Assembly (NCBI GenBank): GCA_937916125.1
Contig: CALGGE010000018.1
Span: forward strand, 1 to 45,657
Source of the DNA: an uncultured Elusimicrobia bacterium
GTDB taxonomy: Bacteria; Elusimicrobiota; Endomicrobiia; Endomicrobiales; Endomicrobiaceae
Reading direction: 5' to 3'
Length of the DNA: 45,657 bases
In this document: piece after piece, positions 16,370-25,992 of the stretch
Numbering within the stretch: position 1 is the stretch's first letter
Layout of the letters: each line of letters opens with the position of its first letter
Made by a program: the position numbers and the translations under genes
The notes under the pieces: model-generated
What the model was told of the DNA's origin: nothing
What the model saw: only the letters and a program-made list of their open reading frames with translations
The model's database searches: none

Positions 16370-19300
16370 TTATATATTGAAAGCACTATCTTCATCAATT
16401 TTATCCGTATATTCATCGTCGTCGTCATCTTCAAACAAATCATAAATATCAAAAGAGTCGTCATAAGAAGATTTTTTATTAAATACATCTGCAAATTTTT
16501 TCTCTTCGAAAGCTTTTCTTGCTTCCATATTCTTAACGGCCTTAAGCCTGTTAACGGCATAATCTTCTTCTATTTGTCTTCTTAAAATTTCTCTGTTTTT
16601 CAAAATATTTAGTAAAGCAAATATTTGGCTTTCATATTCTTTTTTTGCTTCCATTTCTTTTTTTGAAAGTTCCGTTTTCATTTTCAGGCTGAGAGCAACG
16701 GCTTCTTCCTGTATTTGTTTTCTGATAGATTCTCTGTTTTTGAAAACCGTTATACCCGAATATATTATATCTTCTTGTTCTTTTTTCCCTTCAAGTTCTT
16801 CCATTAATTCGATATAATCTCTTTCTTTTTTCTCTTTTAATCTTTTTGCCGTATTATCTTCTTCTATCTGTTTTCTGATAAATTCTTTCCATTTGTAAAC
16901 ACTTATCAATCCGAATATTCTGTTTTCCTGTTCAATTCTGCTTTCTTCTCTTGTTCTGATACTTTTTATCTCGCCAAAAGTTTTAGTCTGTTCCGTATCT
17001 CTCATTCTGCCGGTCTTAACACCTGACGCAATATCTTTCGCAATTTCAATTCGTCTGATTTCTTTTTCTTTAATAGACTTCAATTCATTTGCGGTATTTT
17101 GTTCTTCTATTTTTTTCCTTTCTTCCATATTTTTTATTTCTGCAATTCTGTTACCTGTAATTTCTTCGGCTATCATTTTTCTGTTTTCGGTATTTTTAAT
17201 TGCTTCAATATCGGATGCCACTATATTTTCCTGAATCTTTTTGGCGTTAGCTCTATACTCTTTTACGTTTTCGAATTTTGTCGTAAATTTTTGTTCTTCT
17301 TCAACTTTTCTTTCCTGTTCAACAATCTGCTGTTTTAATAAATTAAGACCTTCTTTGAAATCTTCATCGATAACCGCACCTTTCTTTTCTGCAATATCCG
17401 TATCATGTTTTGCCTTTTCATAATTTCCCAATATCAAATAAACGGCAGCTCTCTTGGCATAATATTCCGCGTTTTCTTTGGAAGTTTCAATAGCCATAGT
17501 ATAATAAATTAAAGCAATTTTAAAATTTCCTTTTATTGCGGCAATACTTCCCAAAAGGAAAAATCCCCTATGATTATCGGAATCCAAATTTTGTTCTTTA
17601 ATGAACAACTTTTCTACATCGTCATATCTTCCAATCATAAAATATTTATTGGCAAGCTCATTTATTATATTTACATTGTTGTCGGTCTTTTCCAACCCTT
17701 CAAAAGCAACTTTTTCAAAATTTTCAAAATCATCTTTTTCATTATAGATAACCATCATTTGAACGTAATAAACATAATTTGACGGATCTTTCTCACAGGC
17801 AAGCTTAACATACTTAAGAGACTCGTCATATTTTTTCTCTTTAAAATACAACATTGCCAAATTGGAATATAAATAATCTACAAGAGGACAATCATCGCCC
17901 CTCTTTGCTATCTGCTTTTTCAAATATTTTATAGCCTGTTCATTTTTCCCCTGTTCGCCTAAAATAAGCCCTACGTTATTTATAACAATGCCGTAATCAT
18001 AATATGTATCAGGAATTTTAGAATAAAGATTTAAAGCTTCGTCATATTTTTTCTGCAACTGTTTTAAATGTGCCATATGGAAATATATGGTTACGTTATC
18101 GTTGGCAATATTATAACTCTTATCCAAGTCTGCTTCCGCTACATCCAAATTCTCTTTTCCTTTTTCTATTATACCTCTGGTTAAATATGCATGTGCCGCC
18201 ATATCCGGAGAATAATTTACGGCTTCCGTCATAAGTTCTATACTGTCCAGCCAAATTATATTTCTGGAATATGTCAAATATGACCAGGCTCCTAACATAC
18301 ATACGGAAAAACATATAACAAAAATTTTCAAATATAATGACTTCTTATAAATATACTTCAAAAACTCTACTAATATGTATGCAAGCCCTATTATTGCCAA
18401 ATATGCATATCTGTCCGCTACAGGAGCTACTCCCGTAGGCATTACTCCGCTGGACGGCAACAACGCAAAGAAAAAGAAAAAGAAACCGAAAAATATTTTT
18501 CTGGTATATTCCAAACTTAAAAAAGCAAAAAGTATCAGAGTGTAAAGTACAACGGGAGAATAAAGAACATACCAAGGCATCATGGTATGCGAACTGAAGA
18601 AGTACGGATATAAACAAGATAAACTTACGGGAAAAATAAACTTATAGCCGTAAAACAAAATATTTAAATGTGCACTTATAAAGTTTACGTATTTAAAAAA
18701 CAATGTGGCTATTATTTTCTCTTCGGGGGAATAATGAAAATGAACCGCAATATATACAAACAACGCACTGATAAGTATATAAGGAATATAATTTTTTAAT
18801 CTGCCAAAAGATAACTTCCTCATACAAAAATCAATAAGCATTAAGAAAAGAGGCAACGTAACTGCCGTAGGCTTGGATAAACACGAAAGGAAAAACGAAA
18901 ATATCGATATAAAAAATAATCCTTTAATTTTTTTACCGTCGTCCATCTTCATATACGTCAGTACGGATAACAGAAAAAAGAAAGAATACAGAGTATCTTT
19001 TCTTGAAGATATCCAAGATACAACTTCTACATGCAAAGGATGTATGGCAAAAATCAATGCGGTAAAATAAGAAATAATAAACGATTTTGAAAATCTCTTT
19101 ATTATAAAAAACACAAGCAAAGTATTTAATATATGCAATAACAGATTATCAAAATGATATAAAAAAGGATCCAATTTACAAAAAAAGTATTCAAAAGCAA
19201 ACGATAATGTTACAAGCGGGTGATACAGCTTATAATAAGGAGTCGTAAAAATTTCTTTCAAATTACTTAAAGAAAAAGATTTAATATAATCGTTGCCTAA

Positions 19301-19414
19301 AACCATAACATTATCGTCGAGATTTACGAAATTTGCCGTTATGGTCGGATAAAATACTCCTATAATAACGTAGGCTAACAATACTAAAAGTAACGGCTGA
19401 TATTTTTTAAGCAT
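16370..19414 (-). CDS. TMTC-like membrane protein with TPRs and long repeated coiled coil
   Basis: 1,014 residues in four parts. Residues 1-400: about ten helices with the TMTC/GT-C-like features FVNLDDN (about 29-35) and HPLHVEVVSWISSRKDTL (about 124-141). Residues about 410-690: tetratricopeptide repeats, including GNYEKAKHDTDIAEKKG. Residues about 700-985: Glu/Lys/Arg-rich coiled coil with internal repeats, three units of about 47 residues each holding a variant of (R/K)ExIR(K/R)QIxE, preceded by shorter units. The tail is Asp-rich (DLFEDDDDDEY). TMTC proteins O-mannosylate proteins in animals; whether this one transfers sugars is unknown. AAGGGGAAAGC precedes the ATG. Cotranscribed with the lpx genes and the solute-binding gene. 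Confidence 0.72.
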   Translation of the reverse strand: MLKKYQPLLLVLLAYVIIGVFYPTITANFVNLDDNVMVLGNDYIKSFSLSNLKEIFTTPYYKLYHPLVTLSFAFEYFFCKLDPFLYHFDNLLLHILNTLLVFFIIKRFSKSFIISYFTALIFAIHPLHVEVVSWISSRKDTLYSFFFLLSVLTYMKMDDGKKIKGLFFISIFSFFLSCLSKPTAVTLPLFLMLIDFCMRKLSFGRLKNYIPYILISALFVYIAVHFHYSPEEKIIATLFFKYVNFISAHLNILFYGYKFIFPVSLSCLYPYFFSSHTMMPWYVLYSPVVLYTLILFAFLSLEYTRKIFFGFFFFFFALLPSSGVMPTGVAPVADRYAYLAIIGLAYILVEFLKYIYKKSLYLKIFVICFSVCMLGAWSYLTYSRNIIWLDSIELMTEAVNYSPDMAAHAYLTRGIIEKGKENLDVAEADLDKSYNIANDNVTIYFHMAHLKQLQKKYDEALNLYSKIPDTYYDYGIVINNVGLILGEQGKNEQAIKYLKKQIAKRGDDCPLVDYLYSNLAMLYFKEKKYDESLKYVKLACEKDPSNYVYYVQMMVIYNEKDDFENFEKVAFEGLEKTDNNVNIINELANKYFMIGRYDDVEKLFIKEQNLDSDNHRGFFLLGSIAAIKGNFKIALIYYTMAIETSKENAEYYAKRAAVYLILGNYEKAKHDTDIAEKKGAVIDEDFKEGLNLLKQQIVEQERKVEEEQKFTTKFENVKEYRANAKKIQENIVASDIEAIKNTENRKMIAEEITGNRIAEIKNMEERKKIEEQNTANELKSIKEKEIRRIEIAKDIASGVKTGRMRDTEQTKTFGEIKSIRTREESRIEQENRIFGLISVYKWKEFIRKQIEEDNTAKRLKEKKERDYIELMEELEGKKEQEDIIYSGITVFKNRESIRKQIQEEAVALSLKMKTELSKKEMEAKKEYESQIFALLNILKNREILRRQIEEDYAVNRLKAVKNMEARKAFEEKKFADVFNKKSSYDDSFDIYDLFEDDDDDEYTDKIDEDSAFNI

Positions 19415-19452
19415 GCTTTCCCCTTTTTTATATTCTGTTATATTTTTAAAAT

Positions 19453-20253
19453 TTAAAAACCTATTACGGTTACTCCCGCCTCTTCGGCTTTTTTAATTAC
19501 TGTTTCTTTATCCAAAATAAGTGTAGCACCGGCTTCAACAACCATAGCACGTATTTTATTATTTTTTAAAGTATCAACCGTGTTTAGTCCTATAACCGGA
19601 ACATCAAAACGAAAATCCTGATTAGGCTTTGCAACTTTTGCAACGATTGCATTTTCTCCGCCCAAAACAAAAGCCCTTTTTATACACTCATCCGTCCCTT
19701 CGATGGATTCGACGGCCAAAACGGATTTATCTTTAACAACGACCGTCTGTCCTATATCAAGACCGGCTATACCCTTTGCGGTTTTGAAACCGAATTCGGC
19801 ATCTTTTGTTTCATCGGAATTTAATTTTTTACCGACGATAAGTCCTTTTTCGGCAAGCAAATGCTTTAAATATACATGCGACGGCAAAAACTTTATACCG
19901 TCTTTTTCAAATTCTCTGACAACCGCACCGAGTATCGTATCGGTCTTTTTATTTATTAAAGAACCCATCACTTTCATTGCTCTGAAATCCATTGTAATCG
20001 CCGAATAAATCCTGGCATGTTTTACCTGTCCCACCATAACGGCGGTATCGACATCATTTTCTTTCAAAGCGTCAATAATTTTTTGCAATTTGCCTACGGA
20101 AAGCCAATAAGTTTTATCGGATTTATCCTCTATTGCCTTATCCGCTTCTTCTTTTAAAGCAACCGTTATTACTTTGTCACCCTGTTTTTTTATTTCTTCG
20201 GCAACAAGAAAAGGAAATCTTCCGTTGCCTGCAATCATTCCTATATTTTTCAT
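19453..20253 (-). CDS. lpxI: UDP-2,3-diacylglucosamine diphosphatase LpxI
   Basis: Cleaves UDP-2,3-diacylglucosamine to lipid X and UMP, the fourth step of lipid A synthesis, at the inner membrane. The 266 residues match the LpxI (DUF1009) family: GMIAGNGRFPFLVAEE at the N-terminus, VGQVKHARIY (about 93-102), GLDIGQTVVVKD (about 165-176) and a C-terminal domain ending VEAGATLILDKE. LpxI replaces LpxH in many bacteria. It starts three bases after lpxA ends. The usual downstream lpxB is not in the window. Confidence 0.93.
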   Translation of the reverse strand: MKNIGMIAGNGRFPFLVAEEIKKQGDKVITVALKEEADKAIEDKSDKTYWLSVGKLQKIIDALKENDVDTAVMVGQVKHARIYSAITMDFRAMKVMGSLINKKTDTILGAVVREFEKDGIKFLPSHVYLKHLLAEKGLIVGKKLNSDETKDAEFGFKTAKGIAGLDIGQTVVVKDKSVLAVESIEGTDECIKRAFVLGGENAIVAKVAKPNQDFRFDVPVIGLNTVDTLKNNKIRAMVVEAGATLILDKETVIKKAEEAGVTVIGF

Positions 20254-20256
20254 AAG

Positions 20257-21027
20257 TTATTTAGGTCTGCAAATTCCTCTTTGAGATCTTTTTATAAAAG
20301 TTAATATATCCTGCACATACAAAGAACCGGAAAATTCCTCTTCCGCTTTCGCAACAGCCTGTTCCAAAGGAAGTTTTGAAGCAAACAAAATTTTGTATGC
20401 GTGCTTTAAATTTTCAATTTCGGCGATTGGAATTCTTGCTCTTTTTAAACCAACCAAATTCAAACCGAACAATTTTGCTCTGTCTCCCTGAGCCTGCGTA
20501 TAAGGTATAATATCCATACTAATCATCGAACCGCCTCCGGCAATAACAAACTTACCGATTTTAACGAATTGATGAATGGCAGTAAGCCCGCCGAGTATTA
20601 CATTGTCTCCAAGTTCAACGTGTCCGGCAATTGCACAACAATTTGCGATAATACAATTATTACCGACTATACAATCATGTGCGACATGAGAACATGTCAT
20701 AAGAAGACAGTTTTTGCCGACGATAGTTTGTCCGCTGGCACTTGTACCTCTGTTCACCGTTGCAAATTCTCTCACTGTCGTTCCGTCACCTATAACAGCG
20801 ACCGTTTTTTCTCCTGCATATTTTAAATCCTGCGGAGGTGCACCTATTGAAGCATGCGAAAATATTTTACAATTTTTACCTATTCTGGCACACTCTATTG
20901 TTGCATGTGCAGCTATAATTGTCCCATCGCCGATAACAACATCTTCTCCTATTACCGCATAAGGACCTATTTGAACATCTTTACCGATTACTGCAGATTT
21001 ATCAATTACCGCCGTACTGTGTATCAT
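20257..21027 (-). CDS. lpxA: UDP-GlcNAc O-acyltransferase LpxA
   Basis: First step of lipid A synthesis: moves a 3-hydroxyacyl group from ACP to UDP-GlcNAc. 256 residues, normal size. It consists of hexapeptide repeats of a left-handed beta-helix (IGKDVQIG, IGDGTIIA and so on), the catalytic His region TCSHVAHDCIVGNN (about 110-123) and the helical C-terminal acyltransferase domain with GLNLVGLKRARIP. Separated by one base from lpxC/fabZ upstream and three from lpxI downstream, so translationally coupled. Confidence 0.96.
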   Translation of the reverse strand: MIHSTAVIDKSAVIGKDVQIGPYAVIGEDVVIGDGTIIAAHATIECARIGKNCKIFSHASIGAPPQDLKYAGEKTVAVIGDGTTVREFATVNRGTSASGQTIVGKNCLLMTCSHVAHDCIVGNNCIIANCCAIAGHVELGDNVILGGLTAIHQFVKIGKFVIAGGGSMISMDIIPYTQAQGDRAKLFGLNLVGLKRARIPIAEIENLKHAYKILFASKLPLEQAVAKAEEEFSGSLYVQDILTFIKRSQRGICRPK

Positions 21028-21028
21028 A

Positions 21029-22378
21029 TTATTTCTCCCTGTCTACTATAATAAACATAAATTCAGCTTCTGCAACTAATTTCCCGTCAACAAAAGCCTC
21101 ACCTCTTACTTTACCTTTTCTACCGCTGTCTCTTATTACTTCAACTTTCAGTTCCAATACATCTCCGGGAATAACCGTTTTTCTGAATTTAACCTTATCT
21201 ATTCCCATAAAATATGCAAGGCAGTTTCTCAATGTCGGTCTTGACAAAAACATTACACAAGAAGTCTGTGCCATCGCCTCTACTATTAAAACTCCCGGCA
21301 TTATGGGCTGTCCCGGAAAATGTCCCTGAAAGAAAGGTTCATTACCGCTGACGGCTTTATATCCCGTAGCTTTCTTAGGATCTGCGGAAAGTTTAATTCT
21401 GTCTATCATAAGAATAGGATATCTGTGCGGTATTATCTGTTGAATTTCTGCACTGTTAAGAATTTTCCCCTCGACATTTTCTATCGCAGAATTTTCGTTT
21501 TCCACTTTTGTTCCCTCCGTTTTTACTTCGTCTTTTACAACCGTAGCTTTAGAAACAAATTGTTTGATAAAATTGATATTGTTTTTATGTCCCGGTTTTT
21601 CGGCAACAATTTTTGCTCTAATCGGTTTGCCCGCAAGAAATATATCTCCTATCAAATCAAGAATTTTATGACGAACAAACTCATCTTCAAATCTTAACGG
21701 ATCTTTATTATAAATTCCGTTAGGTCCGATAACAATGGCGTTATCCAAGCTGCCGCCTTTTGCAAGACCGTTAGACTGAAGAGCTTCTATTTCAAAATCA
21801 AAACAAAATGTTCTTGCAGGTGCGATTTCATTTAAATATGTATCTCTTGTTATTTCGAACGATGCATGCTGATACGCCAGAAAAGGATGATCATAACCTA
21901 TCGTGCAATCTATTTCCAACTTATCGCTCGGATATGCCGTAATTTTAGTTTTCCCGTCGGTAAAAGTTACAGGTTCTTTAATTATATAATATTCTTTTTC
22001 TTCATCAAGCTCTTTAATTCCCGCTTCCAAAATTTTCTGAGCTATTATCTTTGCACTTCCGTCAACTATGGGCGGTTCGTTATTATTTATTTCTATTATA
22101 AGATTATCAACACCGAGAGCAAAACAAGTCGATAAAATGTGTTCTATGGTGTGAATCTGCACGTCATCTTTCTGAACCGTAGTTCCTCTGACTGCAACCC
22201 CCGTTGACAGACTGTTCCAATCAGCCTTTATGTCCGGAGTCCCCGGCAAATCGGTTCTTACAAAATGAATACCGGTATTTTTTGCTGCGGGTTTAAAAAC
22301 TATTTTACTTTTATTTCCCGTATGCAACCCTACACCTTCAATTGTTGTTTCTTTCTCGATTGTAGTTTGTTTCGCCAT
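21029..22378 (-). CDS. lpxC/fabZ: Fused LpxC deacetylase - FabZ dehydratase
   Basis: Bifunctional protein of 449 residues. LpxC (about 1-278) deacetylates UDP-3-O-acyl-GlcNAc, the committed lipid A step: GVGLHTG (15-21), HTIEH (76-80, Zn ligand), RHKILDLIGD (236-245, Zn ligands His and Asp), GHKNN (263-267). A charged linker (about 279-305) leads to FabZ, the hotdog 3-hydroxyacyl-ACP dehydratase: IPHRYPILMIDRI and GHFPGQPIMPG with catalytic His353 and Glu367. The fusion is known from Bacteroidota and several other phyla. Single-base gap to lpxA. Confidence 0.96.
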   Translation of the reverse strand: MAKQTTIEKETTIEGVGLHTGNKSKIVFKPAAKNTGIHFVRTDLPGTPDIKADWNSLSTGVAVRGTTVQKDDVQIHTIEHILSTCFALGVDNLIIEINNNEPPIVDGSAKIIAQKILEAGIKELDEEKEYYIIKEPVTFTDGKTKITAYPSDKLEIDCTIGYDHPFLAYQHASFEITRDTYLNEIAPARTFCFDFEIEALQSNGLAKGGSLDNAIVIGPNGIYNKDPLRFEDEFVRHKILDLIGDIFLAGKPIRAKIVAEKPGHKNNINFIKQFVSKATVVKDEVKTEGTKVENENSAIENVEGKILNSAEIQQIIPHRYPILMIDRIKLSADPKKATGYKAVSGNEPFFQGHFPGQPIMPGVLIVEAMAQTSCVMFLSRPTLRNCLAYFMGIDKVKFRKTVIPGDVLELKVEVIRDSGRKGKVRGEAFVDGKLVAEAEFMFIIVDREK

Positions 22379-22382
22379 TTAA

Positions 22383-23432
22383 TTATTCCTCTATATTAAG
22401 CTTTTTAACTATCTTTTTTATTTGTGCATATATCTTAGGCAGCTTTTTAATAATTGCAAAAGTTTGTAAATGTTCTTTTATCGGTTGCAACGGATACCCC
22501 ACAACAACTTCACCGTCTTTTATATTTCCGCTGATACCGCTCTTTGCTCCGACCATAACATTATTTCCTATATTGACATGCCCGACAATACCGACCTGTC
22601 CCGCAAGTGTCGTATGATTTCCGATTTTCGTAGAGCCTGCTATACCGACCTGTGCAACTATTATGGAATTATTTCCTATATGTACGTTATGTGCTATCAT
22701 TACAAGATTATCTATTTTTGTATTGTCGCCTATTTTTGTGGTAGTTCCGGGAAGAGTTGCTCTGTCTATGGTTGTATTCGCACCTATTTCAACATTGTTT
22801 CCTATTTCCACATAACCGAGCTGAGGTTTCTTTAACATCTGCTCGCCCATGGGAATAAAGCCGAACCCTTCTCCGCCGATAATAACGCCGGAATTAATTA
22901 TACAATCATCGCCTATTACGGAATCTTCTCTGATTGTTACATTAGGATATATTATACAATTTTTACCTATTTTTACATTTTCGCCGATAAAAACATTTGC
23001 CATAATTTTTGCGTTATCACCGATTTTAGTTTTTCCTTCGATAACAACATTATGTCCTATGGAAGCATTTTGTCCGAGCTCTGCGGTATCGTCAATACTT
23101 GCTTTAGTGCTTATTCCCGGCTTTATTTTTGAGAGTTTTTCTTTATACATCAACGTTAAAAATTCGCCGTAAGCAAGCTGAGGATCTGCCACAACGATAA
23201 AATTTTTATCTTTATATTGGCTATAGTCGAATTTATCTGCTATCAAAACAGCTGCAGCTTTAGTATCTTTTAAGAAATGAACATACTTATCATTTCCCAA
23301 GAAAGTAATTTCGTCTTTGTTTGCACCTTCCAAAGTATTTATTCCTTTAACAGGAAAATCTTCGGAAAGTCCGGTTTGTAAAACCAATTTTCCCTTAACA
23401 AGTTCTGCAATTTGTTTCAATGTTAAATTCAT
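22383..23432 (-). CDS. lpxD: UDP-3-O-acylglucosamine N-acyltransferase LpxD
   Basis: Third step of lipid A synthesis: N-acylates UDP-3-O-acyl-GlcN from acyl-ACP. The 349 residues fit the family. An N-terminal uridine-binding domain (about 1-100, KGINTLEGANKDEITFLGN) is followed by about ten hexapeptide coils. GGEGFGFIP and the catalytic IAHNVHIGNN segment are typical, and the C-terminal helix (KKLPKIYAQIKKIVKKL) packs on the helix trimer. GGAGAAAGGTAA precedes the ATG. bamA lies 60 bp upstream; the skp/ompH gene often found between them is absent. Confidence 0.95.
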   Translation of the reverse strand: MNLTLKQIAELVKGKLVLQTGLSEDFPVKGINTLEGANKDEITFLGNDKYVHFLKDTKAAAVLIADKFDYSQYKDKNFIVVADPQLAYGEFLTLMYKEKLSKIKPGISTKASIDDTAELGQNASIGHNVVIEGKTKIGDNAKIMANVFIGENVKIGKNCIIYPNVTIREDSVIGDDCIINSGVIIGGEGFGFIPMGEQMLKKPQLGYVEIGNNVEIGANTTIDRATLPGTTTKIGDNTKIDNLVMIAHNVHIGNNSIIVAQVGIAGSTKIGNHTTLAGQVGIVGHVNIGNNVMVGAKSGISGNIKDGEVVVGYPLQPIKEHLQTFAIIKKLPKIYAQIKKIVKKLNIEE

Positions 23433-23454
23433 TTACCTTTCTCCAAAAAACTTT

Positions 23455-23481
23455 AGCTGAGTAAGCTCTAAACTCTCAGCT
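23455..23481. other. Small inverted repeat between bamA and lpxD
   Basis: AGCTGAG and CTCAGCT separated by 13 bases within the 60-bp gap. Weak as a terminator (no T run); it may be a remnant of another short repeat. Confidence 0.3.
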
Positions 23482-23492
23482 TTAAGCTGTTG

Positions 23493-25907
23493 TTAGAACA
23501 CATTTCCTATCGTGAAATAGAACTGCTGTAAATCTTCACCGCGTTTATGATTCAAACCGTATCCCCAATCAAGCCTTAACGGGAATACCGGCGTTGCGAA
23601 CCTTATACCGAAACCGACGCCCGACTTTAAATAATATTCGTTATTATCGTCATTATCCGTTCCAAAACCAATATTAACATGATTGATATCTTTCCAAGTT
23701 CCGCCTATATCGTAGAAAAATGCACCCTGAAGAATAGTTCTTCTTTTTTCCTGCACAATAGGGAATTTGTACTCAACATTGGCAACCGTCATTATTTTTC
23801 CGCCGTTATAAGGACCGACTTCCGTTCTATATTTATATCCTCTGATTGTATCTGCTCCGCCGACATAATATTTTTCGTACAAAGGCACATCGGAAGATTC
23901 TCCGTAACTTTCAATCCACCCTGCATTTATATTAACCGATAAAACAAATTTCCAAAATGTCGGGAAGAACCAAGTTCCTCTTACGGAATTTCTGACATAA
24001 TTAACATTCCCGCCGAAAGGTCCTCCGGCAACAGTTACTCCGTAAGAATATCTTGCACCTTTTGATGCATCATAAATATAATCTCTCGAGTCGTAAACAA
24101 TTTGGGTTCTTACGCTTGACGTTCTGTCTTTTGCAAGGTCGGGATCGTTATAAATTTCCTGTTTAAGTTCTTCGGAATCTATATCAAACAATCTTACATA
24201 CTCGTATGTGTATCCGAAAAGAAGAGAAAGTTTATCACTAAGTCTCGGGCTTACGGATACCGAACCTCCGATTCTTCCTTCTCTGTAAGCATCGCTTGTA
24301 TTATGATAATCTCTTAAACGAACTATATCATACAACGAAAGTCCCAAACTCATAGGTTTGCCCAAGAACCACGGTTCGGTCCAATCAATTTCATAATTCT
24401 GTCTTCTTGCACCGAACTCCCATAACAGATTTAATCTCTGTGCTCTTCCGAACAAATTCATATGTTGCAACTGAATTGAACCTACAAATTTATCAACCGA
24501 AGAATATCCTGCACCGGCAGTTATCATACCGGGCTTACCCTCGGTGATATTAAACGCCAAATTCATTATATCGTTTGAATTAGTCGGAATAATGCCGGGT
24601 TCCGCACCGTCTATAAAACCCAAATTATAAATCTTTTCCATACTTCTTCTTACTTTTCCCGAAGAGAAAACATCTCCCGGTTTAAGCAAAATTTCTCGTC
24701 TTATTGTCAAATCTTTGGTACTTGTAAGACCGTCAATATATACATCTCCCACATAAACAATATTGTTTTCCTGAATGTTATATGTAACGTCAACAAGTCT
24801 GTCATTTTTATTGTATTTATAAATTTTCTTTTCGGCATATTTCTTTTTTCTTTTATTTCTTCTGTTAATTCTCTTCGTATCTTTTAAAGGTACTTTTTTA
24901 CTCTCTTTTACTTTCTTTTTTTTACCCTTATCTTCTTCCAAATCGGATTTTTTAAAATCCGGAGCAATATAAGAATGCAAATAACCTCTGTCGGAATAGT
25001 CGTCATAAACGCCGTTTAACAGGTCGAGAATTTTTTCCTGACTGAATATTTCCTTTTTCTTTATTGCGGAATGTTTCAACAAATCTTTGGACGATATAAC
25101 ATAATTACCGTCAAAAGAAACTTCTCCGACTCTGTATCTCATACCTTCGGTAACGGTTAAATAAATGAACATTCTTGTTCTTTCATCGTTATACTTTATT
25201 ATCGGTTCCGAAACAGACATATCCATAAAACCGCGATTCTTATAAAATGCAGTCATTAAAACAATATCATTTTTAATGGTTTCTTCTTTAAATACCTTTT
25301 TTGCTTTTGTCTTGGCTAATTTTTTTATTTTTTTAGGATTAAAACTCTCTATACCGTCGATATACAAATCTCCTATCAATATCTTGTTATTTTCGGTAAT
25401 AAGAAATGTTATCGTCATTATATTCGTATCGGCATCGGTGGTAGGGTACACTTCCATCTGACAATCGGCATAACCTTTATCGTGATACAAAGTTAAAATT
25501 TTTCTTTTTGTTTCTTCCAGTTCAAAGAAATTATAAAAATCTTTTTCTTTTAAAGTAGCTTCACTTTTTAATTTACCGGCAGAAAACTGTTTATTGCCTT
25601 TAAATATTATGCTCTTAATATAAGGTTTTTCGGAAAGTTTGAATTTTACCGTTTTTTTATCCTTATCGACAGATATCTCGGCATTATCAAAATATCCCAA
25701 CCCCAAAACACTTCTCAAATCTTCCCTCGCAAGAGTTGCAGAATAAACCTTACCTTTTTTCATCTTTATTTCGGAACGAACTGCTTTAGGCTTAACATTT
25801 TGTAAACCCTCAAAGACAACTTTCTTTATTCTGAATATATCATCAGCGGCAAATAAAGACGATACGGAAACAAATACAAATAAAAACATCAGTAAAAATT
25901 TTTTCAT
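23493..25907 (-). CDS. bamA: Outer-membrane assembly factor BamA
   Basis: Core of the BAM machine that folds beta-barrels into the outer membrane. It has a signal peptide (about 1-20), POTRA domains (about 22-430) and a C-terminal Omp85 barrel with the VRGY/F-type loop as TIRGYKYRTEVGP and terminal strand ending in GNVF. 804 residues, normal size. An unusual basic insertion (about 325-370), rich in KKKK, RRNKRKKK and KKY runs, interrupts the fourth or fifth POTRA. No good Shine-Dalgarno is visible. The gene heads the lpx operon and would serve the SprA-like barrel nearby. Confidence 0.95.
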   Translation of the reverse strand: MKKFLLMFLFVFVSVSSLFAADDIFRIKKVVFEGLQNVKPKAVRSEIKMKKGKVYSATLAREDLRSVLGLGYFDNAEISVDKDKKTVKFKLSEKPYIKSIIFKGNKQFSAGKLKSEATLKEKDFYNFFELEETKRKILTLYHDKGYADCQMEVYPTTDADTNIMTITFLITENNKILIGDLYIDGIESFNPKKIKKLAKTKAKKVFKEETIKNDIVLMTAFYKNRGFMDMSVSEPIIKYNDERTRMFIYLTVTEGMRYRVGEVSFDGNYVISSKDLLKHSAIKKKEIFSQEKILDLLNGVYDDYSDRGYLHSYIAPDFKKSDLEEDKGKKKKVKESKKVPLKDTKRINRRNKRKKKYAEKKIYKYNKNDRLVDVTYNIQENNIVYVGDVYIDGLTSTKDLTIRREILLKPGDVFSSGKVRRSMEKIYNLGFIDGAEPGIIPTNSNDIMNLAFNITEGKPGMITAGAGYSSVDKFVGSIQLQHMNLFGRAQRLNLLWEFGARRQNYEIDWTEPWFLGKPMSLGLSLYDIVRLRDYHNTSDAYREGRIGGSVSVSPRLSDKLSLLFGYTYEYVRLFDIDSEELKQEIYNDPDLAKDRTSSVRTQIVYDSRDYIYDASKGARYSYGVTVAGGPFGGNVNYVRNSVRGTWFFPTFWKFVLSVNINAGWIESYGESSDVPLYEKYYVGGADTIRGYKYRTEVGPYNGGKIMTVANVEYKFPIVQEKRRTILQGAFFYDIGGTWKDINHVNIGFGTDNDDNNEYYLKSGVGFGIRFATPVFPLRLDWGYGLNHKRGEDLQQFYFTIGNVF

Positions 25908-25992
25908 TATATATAAACTCTTATCTATAAATATTTTAATATCTTTGTTATTTTATTAAAAAAAGAAAAAATAATCAATAAAAAAATACCGA

